34,378 nucleotides of DNA from a virus. The translations under genes were made by a program, and so were the position numbers. The notes under the pieces were generated by a model. The model made no database searches and had not been told where the DNA came from. It was given only the letters and a program-made list of their open reading frames with translations. The stretch spans positions 1 to 34,378 of the IMG/VR virus record IMGVR_UViG_3300034284_002572; one strand, written 5' to 3'. Shown one piece after another: positions 14,320-21,422 of the stretch (the stretch's first letter is position 1; each line of letters begins with the position of its first letter).

Positions 14320-14972
14320 TGTATATCGAATATGCCTGCTATGATTATTCACTATCTGATGAAGAGATAAAAAATAATGTAGCTCTAGCCATTCAGCTAG
14401 GAGTTAAACATTTCGGACTGCATTACATCAACATATCTTTGATTAAAGGTCTCATAGAAGAGCATGGCTTATCTATATCTTCTCCTTTAGATTATCCTTA
14501 TGGATTATTAGACTCTAAAAATAGATTATCGACTATAGGTTCTGCTATAAAGGCTGGAGCAAAAACTATTGATTTAGTCGCCCCTGCTAAGTTTATAGCA
14601 AATAGAAAATATGACAAATTACGAGATGATATTAAAAATAGTTTAGTATTATGTCAAGAAAATAATGTTGATCTGAGATATATACTAGAATATAGAGTAT
14701 TCAACCACGAAACATTAGCCAAAACTTGCCAAATTTTTAAAAGTCTTGGTATTGAATATGTCATGCCTTCAACTGGACATATGTTAGACGATATCAATGA
14801 TAACATAATTGCATGTAAATATCTATCCAGTAAATCTAAAATACAGACTATTTGTAATGGCAATATTTGGATAGAAAAACAGGCTGAATCATTGAGGAGT
14901 TCAAATATTTATGGAGTAAGGCTACACCACATACCCTCTATAGCGCTTTTCTTGAAAAATAATAGTCTTTAA
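14319..14972 (+). CDS. DeoC-like TIM-barrel protein lacking the aldolase lysines
   Basis: A 217-residue protein with the order of deoxyribose-phosphate aldolase: SSPLDYPYGLLDSKNR (54-69), AGAKTIDLVAPAKF (79-92), LRYILEYRVF (119-128) and GIEYVMPSTGHML (144-156). In true aldolases the STG motif is preceded by F-I-K-T, whose lysine forms the Schiff base; here it reads Y-V-M-P, and the later K-x-x-G-G strand reads IQTICNGN. So both catalytic lysines seem absent, while the phosphate-binding STG is kept. ATG 14319 is chosen because it gives TAATG coupling to the ClpP-like gene; an earlier in-frame ATG (14298) would lie within it. It may bind a sugar phosphate or catalyse another reaction. Confidence 0.72.
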   Translation: MYIEYACYDYSLSDEEIKNNVALAIQLGVKHFGLHYINISLIKGLIEEHGLSISSPLDYPYGLLDSKNRLSTIGSAIKAGAKTIDLVAPAKFIANRKYDKLRDDIKNSLVLCQENNVDLRYILEYRVFNHETLAKTCQIFKSLGIEYVMPSTGHMLDDINDNIIACKYLSSKSKIQTICNGNIWIEKQAESLRSSNIYGVRLHHIPSIALFLKNNSL

Positions 14973-15029
14973 TTAGGTTTTGGGGTATATCTAGTAGAAC
15001 CATCACCACTTTCAATAATGGAGATTAAA

Positions 15030-15557
15030 ATGGCCGAAATGCAACAAAATAGTGGAGCTGTCACAGGCACATCAACCAAAAACAACGGCGGGTCAATTAT
15101 AGCTGGTGGTACAAATCCAAGCAGAAATTTGATCAAGAAAAGTCCAAAAGGTTATGATGTTGGAGTATTCGGTTCTGTGGTTGTTGAGAGTAGTCTAGTA
15201 GGTAACGCAAAAGCCGTTAGCGCTGGAACATTTTCTCACAATCATGTCAAGCCCTTAAGTGCTAAGGTTACAACAGAATTAGCCGGCGTAAATACTAATG
15301 CTTTACTAAAAGCAGACAATAAGGTTACTAGAAGTATCCACAAGATTGAATCTGTAGTTACTAATAGAACAGCTACAGCTTTTAGAGCTGGATTCAACTT
15401 CTATACCGGTAGATTTGTTGGTAGTGTCACAACCGCTACAGATAGTCTTGGTAGTGACGGTGCTGCTAATCCAACAGCCGCAGTTCCAGGTAAATTAACT
15501 TATCAAGTAGGTAATGATGCTACTGTTGTCGCCTATAAGGCAAAGACTTCTGCTTAA
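15030..15557 (+). CDS. Virion-type protein, short paralogue
   Basis: A 175-residue Gly/Ser/Thr/Ala-rich protein, likely a structural (virion surface or fibre) protein. Its whole length aligns with the first ~170 residues of the protein at 16004: both begin MA[EQ]xQQN, then TSTKNxGGS, VGVFGS, and the most conserved block GTFSHNHxKPL. Beta-rich composition, no cysteines and no signal peptide fit a virion protein. ATG 15030 is preferred to ATG 15018 because GGAG (15020-15023) is then correctly spaced and because the paralogue begins at the equivalent residue. A strong hairpin follows the gene, as expected for an abundantly expressed protein. Confidence 0.72.
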   Translation: MAEMQQNSGAVTGTSTKNNGGSIIAGGTNPSRNLIKKSPKGYDVGVFGSVVVESSLVGNAKAVSAGTFSHNHVKPLSAKVTTELAGVNTNALLKADNKVTRSIHKIESVVTNRTATAFRAGFNFYTGRFVGSVTTATDSLGSDGAANPTAAVPGKLTYQVGNDATVVAYKAKTSA

Positions 15558-15590
15558 TATAATTTATTGTAATATATAAACGACATAAAT

Positions 15591-15621
15591 AAGCCAATGA
15601 TGCGTAAAGTGTCGTTGGCTT
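15591..15621 (+). terminator. Rho-independent-like terminator
   Basis: AAGCCAATGATGC pairs with GTGTCGTTGGCTT around a five-base GTAAA loop, a 13-base-pair stem including a few G-U pairs. It is followed by TGTTTACTTT, a T-rich but interrupted tract. It lies 33 bases after the stop of the virion-type gene and 25 before the next ATG. It is the only strong intergenic hairpin seen here. Confidence 0.7.
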
Positions 15622-15646
15622 GTTTACTTTATAGAAAGACCAACCC

Positions 15647-15964
15647 ATGTCAGAAAACATTATTCATTTCTGGGAGAATATTGCAACCACTAGTATCGGT
15701 ATAATTGTTACTATGGTTGGTTTTTGGGTGGCGATAGGAAGAAATATGGCCACAAAATCAGAAGTATTAGTAATGATTGAAACTCAATCACCATATCTTC
15801 ATGATAAACAATTTATTATGGAAAGATTAGCTTCTAATAAAGAAAGTCAAGCAGCTTTTGCTCTAGCTCTTCAAAGAAACACAGAAGTTATGACAGAACT
15901 AAAAATTCAAATAGCGATGCTTGGTAAAACCCTAGAAGCTTTAGAAGATAGAATAGAAAAATAA
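15647..15964 (+). CDS. Small one-pass membrane protein with coiled coil
   Basis: A 105-residue protein. Residues 12-30 (ATTSIGIIVTMVGFWVAIG) form one transmembrane helix, followed by RNMATKSEV and a long helical region (ERLASNKESQAAFALALQRN onward) that ends LEALEDRIEK and is likely a coiled coil. Topology and size resemble phage membrane-tethered proteins such as spanin-, holin- or virion-associated factors. It lies between the two paralogous virion-type genes, so it might be a structural cofactor instead. AGAAAGA (15634-15640) is a weak ribosome binding site. Function is not established. Confidence 0.65.
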   Translation: MSENIIHFWENIATTSIGIIVTMVGFWVAIGRNMATKSEVLVMIETQSPYLHDKQFIMERLASNKESQAAFALALQRNTEVMTELKIQIAMLGKTLEALEDRIEK

Positions 15965-16003
15965 ACTAAAATTTTCCTAAAATCATATTTCACGGAGAAC
16001 AAT

Positions 16004-17479
16004 ATGGCTCAAATTCAACAAAACGGATCTAATGTAACAGGCAACTATTTTCAAGGAACTTCGACTAAAAACAAGGGAGGATCTGTTGTTAGTGGAGGTG
16101 CTACTTCACAAGAGTTAAGTATTCGTTCTTCTAATAATACTAGTGTAGGAGTTTTTGGATCTACTGTTGCTAATAGCAATATTGTAGGAAATACTAAAGC
16201 TCTATCGTCCGGAACATTTTCTCATAATCATATCAAGCCCTTAACCGCTGGCGTAACATCAGAACTAGCAGGAATAAATAATGCGAATGCTTTTAAAGCA
16301 TCAAACAATACCAATAGAAGTGTCAATAAACTAGAAAATATTATCACAAACAATACTGCTTTTTTGTTTAGAAATAATGGCTTTAACGTCTCTACGAATA
16401 AATACGTTGGAACAGTAAATGATCAAAATGATGGTTTTGGATCTGATAATTCATCTAATACTAATTCTAGCACTAGTAATAAAGTTGCATACAAAACAGG
16501 TAAAAATAGACCAGTTATAGATAATCGTGTAGAAAATTTTGTATCCACCCCAGACAGCACATCAACTCCGTCGCCATCTTCAAATATTAGTCCCACTCCC
16601 ACCCCCACAGTTACTTTAACTCCAAGTGCTTCTCCAGTGGGTTTGGTATCTACAAATAGTGCCAACTATAATAATTGTGCAGGTAAGCCTTCTAGCGTAG
16701 GTACCAACGGTCGAAGCAGTTATTATGGAACATATGATATGTCTGGTAATATTTGGGAATGGCTAGAGACGGGAACAGACGCAAACAACAAGGTTTTAAG
16801 AGGAGGCAATTACGATTATGATGCTTCCTACATTACATCATCTGCTAGAAATTATACAGATAAAACTTCTGCTAATGACTTTTTTGGCTTTAGAATAGCT
16901 GCGTCATCATTACCTTCCGTTTATCCTAATATGGTATTGGTTGGAGACGTTAATAATAGTGCGGACTCTAGTGGATACGGAGCATTATCATATCAATACT
17001 ATATAGGTAGATATGAAGTTACAAATAGTGACTATGTAGAGTTTTTAAATGCTGTGGCACAAACGGATTCCAATGGGCTCTATAATAGCTCTATGAATTC
17101 CTTGTCTGTAGGCGGCATTACCAGAACAGGATCTGTTGGAAGTTACCAGTATGCTGCAAAAACTAACATGGGTAATAAACCAGTGAATTTTGTAAGCTGG
17201 GCAGATTGCGCTAGATATTGCAACTGGCTATGCAACAACAAGCCTTCTGGTGCTCAAACATCTAGTACTACAGAAAACGGAGCTTATGATATGAGCTTAT
17301 CCAATCCTCCACGTAACAATAGCGCTGTTGTTTTTATTCCAACCGAAAATGAATGGTATAAGGCAGCTTTTTATAAGGGCGGATCGACTAATGCTGGATA
17401 TTGGTTATATGCTACTCAAAGCAACACAGCGCCTAATTGCGTTAGTGTTAATACTTCCGGGGACGGTATACCTGTTTAA
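16004..17479 (+). CDS. Virion display protein with circularly permuted FGE/SUMF1 domain
   Basis: A 491-residue protein in three parts. Residues 1-180 are paralogous to the protein at 15030 (shared TSTKNKGGS, VGVFGS, GTFSHNHIKPL). Residues 181-215 are a Ser/Thr/Pro linker. Residues 219-480 hold the FGE-sulfatase/SUMF1 fold, a C-type-lectin-like fold, but in swapped order. The part that normally ends the domain comes first (NSANYNN at 218-224, YGTYDMSGNIWEW at 241-253, VLRGGNY, FFGFRIAAS). The part that normally begins it follows (MVLVGDVNNSAD at 310-321, YYIGRYEVTN, NKPVNFVSWADCARYCNWL at 391-409, FIPTENEWYKAAFYKGG at 444-460). The two pieces meet without visible loss or duplication. GGAG (15994-15997) precedes the ATG. 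Ligand-binding display is likely. Confidence 0.82.
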   Translation: MAQIQQNGSNVTGNYFQGTSTKNKGGSVVSGGATSQELSIRSSNNTSVGVFGSTVANSNIVGNTKALSSGTFSHNHIKPLTAGVTSELAGINNANAFKASNNTNRSVNKLENIITNNTAFLFRNNGFNVSTNKYVGTVNDQNDGFGSDNSSNTNSSTSNKVAYKTGKNRPVIDNRVENFVSTPDSTSTPSPSSNISPTPTPTVTLTPSASPVGLVSTNSANYNNCAGKPSSVGTNGRSSYYGTYDMSGNIWEWLETGTDANNKVLRGGNYDYDASYITSSARNYTDKTSANDFFGFRIAASSLPSVYPNMVLVGDVNNSADSSGYGALSYQYYIGRYEVTNSDYVEFLNAVAQTDSNGLYNSSMNSLSVGGITRTGSVGSYQYAAKTNMGNKPVNFVSWADCARYCNWLCNNKPSGAQTSSTTENGAYDMSLSNPPRNNSAVVFIPTENEWYKAAFYKGGSTNAGYWLYATQSNTAPNCVSVNTSGDGIPV

Positions 17480-17517
17480 TCAACAAAAATATTTAAAACA
17501 AAAGAGGGAATAGAATT

Positions 17518-17754
17518 ATGAATTTTGTACTTAAAGATACGTTAACTATTAATAATTTCATCGTCAAGCTATATCATAAAACTAATGAAGATATAGATAT
17601 GTCTATTGTTAATAGTGCTCTAGTAGATACTGTAGCATTAGACTTTCCTAATAAGATCATAGAAAGACTAGAAAATATTGCCGGTGTATCTAAAGTAGAG
17701 ATATACAATAGCAACAGCGAGTTGTTAATTAATAGTGAAAAAATAACCCTATAA
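17518..17754 (+). CDS. Small phage protein between structural genes
   Basis: A 78-residue soluble protein predicted as a beta-alpha-beta unit: NNFIVKLYHKT (12-22), a helix around DMSIVNSALVDT, and a last strand VSKVEIYNSNSELL. There are no cysteines, membrane segments or catalytic motifs. AGAGGGAA (17503-17510) is an excellent ribosome binding site. Its location between the FGE display protein and the tail-fibre genes suggests a structural or chaperone function, but no family was recognised. Confidence 0.6.
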   Translation: MNFVLKDTLTINNFIVKLYHKTNEDIDMSIVNSALVDTVALDFPNKIIERLENIAGVSKVEIYNSNSELLINSEKITL

Positions 17755-17770
17755 ATTTGGAGAATAAATT

Positions 17771-17992
17771 ATGCCAAGACCATTCACAGATATTACAACA
17801 TCAATTAGTTCTAATCCAATTAAAAATGGCACAGTAATAGCCTCTGCTACTTTTACAGGAAAATATGCTTTAAATAATAGTCATGTTAAAAATACGCCAG
17901 TAATATCCAGCATATCTTCTAAGTATGGCAATAGATTCTATAATGGTATTTTTGTTCAATTGGTTGGCGATCAAACAGTAGTTGGGGGTTAA
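17771..17992 (+). CDS. Small tail/virion-like protein
   Basis: A 73-residue Ser/Thr/Asn-rich protein with alternating small polar and hydrophobic residues (TDITTSISSNPIKNGTVIAS), typical of beta-structured phage fibre or tail proteins. It ends FVQLVGDQTVVGG directly before the ATG of the 17993 gene, so the pair is translationally coupled. GGAG at 17759-17762 precedes the ATG. The exact role is unknown. Confidence 0.58.
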   Translation: MPRPFTDITTSISSNPIKNGTVIASATFTGKYALNNSHVKNTPVISSISSKYGNRFYNGIFVQLVGDQTVVGG

Positions 17993-19225
17993 ATGAGTAT
18001 TAAAAGAATAAATGAATTTCCAGAAGGTAGCGGTAATCTAAGTTCAGATGACGTTTTTCTATTTATGGATAATCCTGCAAATAGTGGAGTCACAAGAAAA
18101 GTTTCATTAAATGAACTAAGTAATGCTATAGGAGTCGTAGGTTCTTCATCGGATAGATTAATTAAAGACAACAAAGAAGTTATACTTAATGGAAATGGTT
18201 TTTTAACATTACCTAGCGGTAGTATACTAAGTGAAACAAATAATACAGTATCCTTAATGCCTCCAACAGCAGCTTCCGGACAGAGCTTGGTAATTCGTCC
18301 AACCGTAGCTCTTTGGCTAATTACTTCTAGTAATTATATCGAATATGGCAATCCTATAACTATTTCAGTAACCCTACAAAGCTGGTCTTATTTTGGAACA
18401 GTCAATTATGTTATTACTGGAACCGGAGTAACTGAACAATCATTAGGTCGAGCACTAACCGGAAAGTTAACTTTCTCAAGCGTCTCTGCTCCAGACACTG
18501 AAACTATCACTTGGACCATACCAGCTAATAGTAGTATCAACGAATTTACTCTTACATTAACAAGTGTTGATGGAACAAGACCGGGTCCAGAGGTTGCAGA
18601 CGCAAACCTTTATCCGACACTATATTACAATTTTGAAGAATCTAATGGAATGCCTACTGGTCAATTCATTACTGTAACTAATAATGGAATATCTAGCTCA
18701 GAACATAGTCACGTTCATCTTGTATCAGGAGATCCCTCAACAGTTGATATTTACTTAGGTGATGATGATCAATATGTTAAGATCGAAAAAGATGGTGGCG
18801 ATGTTATTATCGGTACTGACTTAAATACTCATCTCTGGACTTTTGATACGGATGGTAAGCTAATATTACCAGGAGGATATGCTCAAGTTGTTGTGGAGAA
18901 CGATAGTGGAGTTCGTATTGGAACAGCGGGAACTAATGTTGCTCCTAATAGCCAAATTAAAATTGGCGGTGCTGAACATGCGTTTGAAATCTTCGGAGGG
19001 CCTCCTGGATATAGCTGGGCGTTTGATGGAGATGGTGAACTAACATTACCAGTTAGTGGTAGTATAACATTCCCAGATAATACAACCCAAACTTCTGCTG
19101 GTATACCAAGCAATACTGGATTGGCTCCAAACTCAGTTAGTATTACTAATATGGTTAGTATATCTCAAGCAAACTATGATGCTCTTATTACTAAAAATCC
19201 TACTACTTTGTATGTTATTTCATAA
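17993..19225 (+). CDS. Tail-fibre-like protein with repeated beta units
   Basis: A 410-residue protein. Its N-terminus, IKRINEFPEGSGNLSSDDVF (3-22), followed by DNPANSGVTRKVSLNEL, is the attachment motif common to phage tail fibres. Short repeated units follow: NGFLTLPSGSIL (68-79), WTFDTDGKLILPGG (282-295) and WAFDGDGELTLPVSGSITFP (342-361), each a W-x-F-D-x-D-G-x-L-x-L-P or related strand-turn. Residues 105-195 look like an independent beta-sandwich insert. The C-terminus ANYDALITKNPTTLYVIS is a frequent fibre ending. It presumably contacts the host surface. It shares a base with the next gene's ATG (TAATG). Confidence 0.8.
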   Translation: MSIKRINEFPEGSGNLSSDDVFLFMDNPANSGVTRKVSLNELSNAIGVVGSSSDRLIKDNKEVILNGNGFLTLPSGSILSETNNTVSLMPPTAASGQSLVIRPTVALWLITSSNYIEYGNPITISVTLQSWSYFGTVNYVITGTGVTEQSLGRALTGKLTFSSVSAPDTETITWTIPANSSINEFTLTLTSVDGTRPGPEVADANLYPTLYYNFEESNGMPTGQFITVTNNGISSSEHSHVHLVSGDPSTVDIYLGDDDQYVKIEKDGGDVIIGTDLNTHLWTFDTDGKLILPGGYAQVVVENDSGVRIGTAGTNVAPNSQIKIGGAEHAFEIFGGPPGYSWAFDGDGELTLPVSGSITFPDNTTQTSAGIPSNTGLAPNSVSITNMVSISQANYDALITKNPTTLYVIS

Positions 19226-19590
19226 TGTCTATATTTTTCAACAATTTTGAACTATCTTCTATTAAATTAGGAAACACCAATGTTTCTAAAATATTCTTAG
19301 GCGAAAATTTAGTATTCTCTCTGTGTCCCGATTCAACTTCTAGTGTTAAGATGACGGGATGGGTTTCTGGTGATCGAATTCTTGCTCCTATAGGATACGC
19401 CCCTTATGGGCGTGAGACTTATATATACGGTGATGAGGTTGTCCGTTATGAAACGGGCGTATGGCTCTATATGAACACTAGTGTAGAACTTGCTAGAGCA
19501 TATAGTTACGCAGAATGGCCTTGGTTAGTAGATTGGCCATCCCCATATGCTGCTGAGAAAGTTCGTCAAGACGGCACATCATGCATATAA
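19225..19590 (+). CDS. Short fibre-associated protein
   Basis: A 121-residue protein beginning FELSSIKLGNTNVSKIFLGE (8-27), the repeated I-x-L-G-x-x-x-V-x-K-I-x-L-G motif common in tail-fibre and structural proteins of environmental phages. The remainder is aromatic-rich (GYAPYGRETYIYGDEVV, then WPWLVDWPSPY), suggesting a compact tip or adhesin domain. It starts within the stop of the fibre gene (TAATG) and is followed by a 105-base gap with a promoter motif, so it ends the tail-fibre unit. Specific function is not known. Confidence 0.68.
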   Translation: MSIFFNNFELSSIKLGNTNVSKIFLGENLVFSLCPDSTSSVKMTGWVSGDRILAPIGYAPYGRETYIYGDEVVRYETGVWLYMNTSVELARAYSYAEWPWLVDWPSPYAAEKVRQDGTSCI

Positions 19591-19645
19591 TGATGGCATT
19601 ATTGACTGTCAGCGAATTTGTTGACTAAAACAGATAATACTAATT

Positions 19646-19656
19646 GGTGTATTATA
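19646..19656 (+). promoter_or_regulatory. Candidate phage promoter (GGTGTATT motif)
   Basis: GGTGTATTATA is followed by a T-rich stretch and lies about 40 bases before the ATG at 19696, in a 105-base gap after the tail-fibre unit. With the copy at 26866 it is identical over 11 bases. It would start the membrane-protein/protease operon. Confidence 0.55.
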
Positions 19657-19695
19657 TTTTTAGATGTATAAAGTTATCTTTAATTGGAGCTTAAA

Positions 19696-20034
19696 ATGGT
19701 AAAACCCGGCTATAGAACTAGTGAATTCTGGTTTACTTTTGTGAGCTTTCTATTTAGCGGATTATATCTGGTCGGATTACTAGATAGTAATACTCAAAAA
19801 GAAAATTTAATTCAAGAAACTAGCAGAGGCTTAGAAGCTACTATTCTTATTATTGGACAATTAATGGTTTTGTTTAAGTATGTCAAAGGAAGAACTGATC
19901 TAAAGAAAACTTGGTGGAGTACCGCAACTCCAGAAGAAAGAAAAGAAGCTAATAAAGCTAATGCTAAAAAAAAGAAAAAAAAGATAATTCCTAAAAAACC
20001 AGTAGCAATTCCTTCAAATCAGAATAAAAATTGA
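19696..20034 (+). CDS. Holin-like two-pass membrane protein
   Basis: A 112-residue protein with two transmembrane helices, residues 10-28 (EFWFTFVSFLFSGLYLVGL) and 47-63 (EATILIIGQLMVLFKYV), joined by a short polar loop, and a strongly basic Lys-rich tail (NAKKKKKKIIPKK). Two hydrophobic helices and a charged tail fit class II holins, which open the membrane at lysis. ATG 19696 is preferred over an in-frame TTG at 19684, because TTGGAG then serves as ribosome binding site. Position before the protease and membrane genes supports a lysis role, though membrane-anchored virion factors would look similar. Confidence 0.62.
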   Translation: MVKPGYRTSEFWFTFVSFLFSGLYLVGLLDSNTQKENLIQETSRGLEATILIIGQLMVLFKYVKGRTDLKKTWWSTATPEERKEANKANAKKKKKKIIPKKPVAIPSNQNKN

Positions 20035-20047
20035 TCTTTTTTGGATC

Positions 20048-20060
20048 GGTGTATTTAATA
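20048..20060 (+). promoter_or_regulatory. Candidate phage promoter (GGTGTATT motif)
   Basis: GGTGTATTTAATA followed by AATAGG lies 26 bases before the ATG at 20086, in a 51-base gap. It is the second motif copy within 410 bases, so the 19696 gene may be a one-gene unit or both starts may feed the operon. Confidence 0.5.
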
Positions 20061-20085
20061 AATAGGAACAAGAAAGAGATTTAAT

Positions 20086-20532
20086 ATGAATACAATATTG
20101 TCTAATCAAGCTTTAAGTATAGAATTATCTAGTAGACTAGAAACATTAATTAATCAAGTTAAGGTTTCTTTTTCTAATAATAAAGCTGTTGCAGTAAATC
20201 AAGCGTGGGGGATTTTGCAATTAGCAGTAGCAGAATCTGTTCAAGCTATTGAGGATAATAATCCTTCTCTTAAGGGATCAAATAAAAAAGAAATTGCTTT
20301 GAGTATGATAAGTAATTTTTACGATAGGGTTTTTTTAGTAGTAAATATCCCGTATGTTCCGGCGATGTTGCAGCCTATTATACAGAAGTACATCAAGGCT
20401 CTTCTGATGTTATTGGTAAGCTCAACCATAGATTCTATGGTAGAGATTTTCAGAAAAACTGGAATATTTGTTGATCCAAATACCGTTATTGATCCAGTAG
20501 TTGACAATGTGCCAAAGGTTTCAGATAAATAA
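20086..20532 (+). CDS. Helical protein with hydrophobic segments, function unknown
   Basis: A 148-residue mostly helical protein. Residues 1-75 are amphipathic (LETLINQVKVSF, AWGILQLAVAESVQAIE). Residues 85-122 are hydrophobic (VVNIPYVPAMLQPIIQKYIK, ALLMLLVSSTIDSMVEI) and might embed in or cross the membrane. It ends FRKTGIFVDPNTVIDPVVDN. No signal peptide is visible. Repeated proximity to holin-like and protease genes suggests a lysis or envelope role. AAGAGAT (20073-20079) precedes the ATG. No named family. Confidence 0.6.
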   Translation: MNTILSNQALSIELSSRLETLINQVKVSFSNNKAVAVNQAWGILQLAVAESVQAIEDNNPSLKGSNKKEIALSMISNFYDRVFLVVNIPYVPAMLQPIIQKYIKALLMLLVSSTIDSMVEIFRKTGIFVDPNTVIDPVVDNVPKVSDK

Positions 20533-20547
20533 AAAAGGAAATATCAA

Positions 20548-20934
20548 ATGAATTTTACAGAAAGCTTCCAAGAGTTTAGTAGCAAGTTGAGCACAACGGA
20601 TTTGGCTCTTTATGCCGGTGTCGGTCTTGTATTATGGGTTTTGTTTAAGGATAAACTTAGTCCAGTACAAAAACTCCTTGCGGGCTTAGTGGATAAGTTC
20701 AAGGGTGCTGGTGGCTCTGCGTTGCCAGTAGTTACAGTGCCGTCAGTATCTCCAGTGGTTGTTCCAAAGAGAACTGATGCTGAGGATACCTTTTTTAAGT
20801 TAGTAGTTTCGTGGAAACAAACTCGTGACCTAGCTGTTCAGAGTGGTTGTGCTGAGGCTGTTAAGGTTGCTGATCAAATGTTTCCATTTTTAAGTCCCAA
20901 CGTATGCAAAAAAAATGAGGATAAGGTATCATGA
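20548..20934 (+). CDS. Membrane-anchored protein, function unknown
   Basis: A 128-residue protein. Residues 16-34 (TTDLALYAGVGLVLWVLFK) form a transmembrane helix; a basic segment follows, then a Val/Pro/Ser linker (ALPVVTVPSVSPVVVPKR, 58-75). The C-terminal domain contains a helix around DTFFKLVVSWKQTRDLAVQS (80-99) and two cysteines (C101, C120). The layout (anchor, flexible spacer, small domain) suits an envelope-spanning factor such as a spanin-like or tether protein. AAAAAGGAAA (20531-20540) precedes the ATG. It overlaps the next gene by 4 bases. Confidence 0.62.
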   Translation: MNFTESFQEFSSKLSTTDLALYAGVGLVLWVLFKDKLSPVQKLLAGLVDKFKGAGGSALPVVTVPSVSPVVVPKRTDAEDTFFKLVVSWKQTRDLAVQSGCAEAVKVADQMFPFLSPNVCKKNEDKVS

Positions 20935-21422
20935 GTCAAAAAAATATATTACTAGGATTAGCCGCTTTATTAATTGTCGTCGGTCTGCTTAAGCCAGAGT
21001 TTTCAAATATCCTTGGTCCAAACAAACCAGTCGCAGTAGATGTCTTGGAATTACCAGTACCAACAAATGAAGCAGTTAAAAAAGAAGCAGATGATGTTGT
21101 TACTCTTCTAAAAGAAGCAGGGGCTAAAAGCGATGCCAGAAGACTAAGAGACCTATACATTGATCTTGCAAAGCTTGTTGAGCTTGATGGAGAAGATGAA
21201 GTTGTTAAGAGTACTGAAGAAATTCGTCAAGCTAATAGTTTGGCTGGTGTTATGCTTAGACTAGATATTAAAGGTAAGTATCCTGATCTAGCTAAAGAAA
21301 CAAAAGAAGTAGTAGTAGCTTCAATTGGAGATGATCAAATTCTTTTATCTAAAGAGCTAAGAACTAAGGCCGTAGAAGGTCTTAATGCTTTAGCTTGGGC
21401 CTGTAATCAAGGATCAAAATAA
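20931..21422 (+). CDS. Membrane-anchored helical protein, function unknown
   Basis: A 163-residue protein with an N-terminal transmembrane segment (residues 5-21, NILLGLAALLIVVGLLK) acting as signal anchor, a short Pro-rich neck (LELPVPTNEAV) and a long alpha-helical domain (residues 45-160) rich in Lys/Glu/Ala. It resembles the upstream 20548 product in overall plan, and the two may form a complex. There are no catalytic motifs. ATGA overlap with the preceding gene and TAATG with the protease gene show tight coupling. The role is inferred only from context as envelope-associated. Confidence 0.62.
   Translation: MSQKNILLGLAALLIVVGLLKPEFSNILGPNKPVAVDVLELPVPTNEAVKKEADDVVTLLKEAGAKSDARRLRDLYIDLAKLVELDGEDEVVKSTEEIRQANSLAGVMLRLDIKGKYPDLAKETKEVVVASIGDDQILLSKELRTKAVEGLNALAWACNQGSK

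Noticed and set aside
16004-17479. A diversity-generating retroelement, because such systems often vary FGE/lectin-fold phage proteins.
   Set aside because: No reverse transcriptase gene and no template/variable repeat pair were seen in the window; one could still lie outside it.
17328-17513. A second + strand frame at the end of the FGE gene, raising the idea of a frameshift that splits a longer protein.
   Set aside because: Its translation has no FGE features; the main frame ends naturally after a complete permuted domain and good SD-led genes follow.
19576-19594. Short inverted repeat CATCAT/ATGATG at the end of the 19225 gene as a terminator.
   Set aside because: The stem is only six A/T-rich pairs and no T tract follows.
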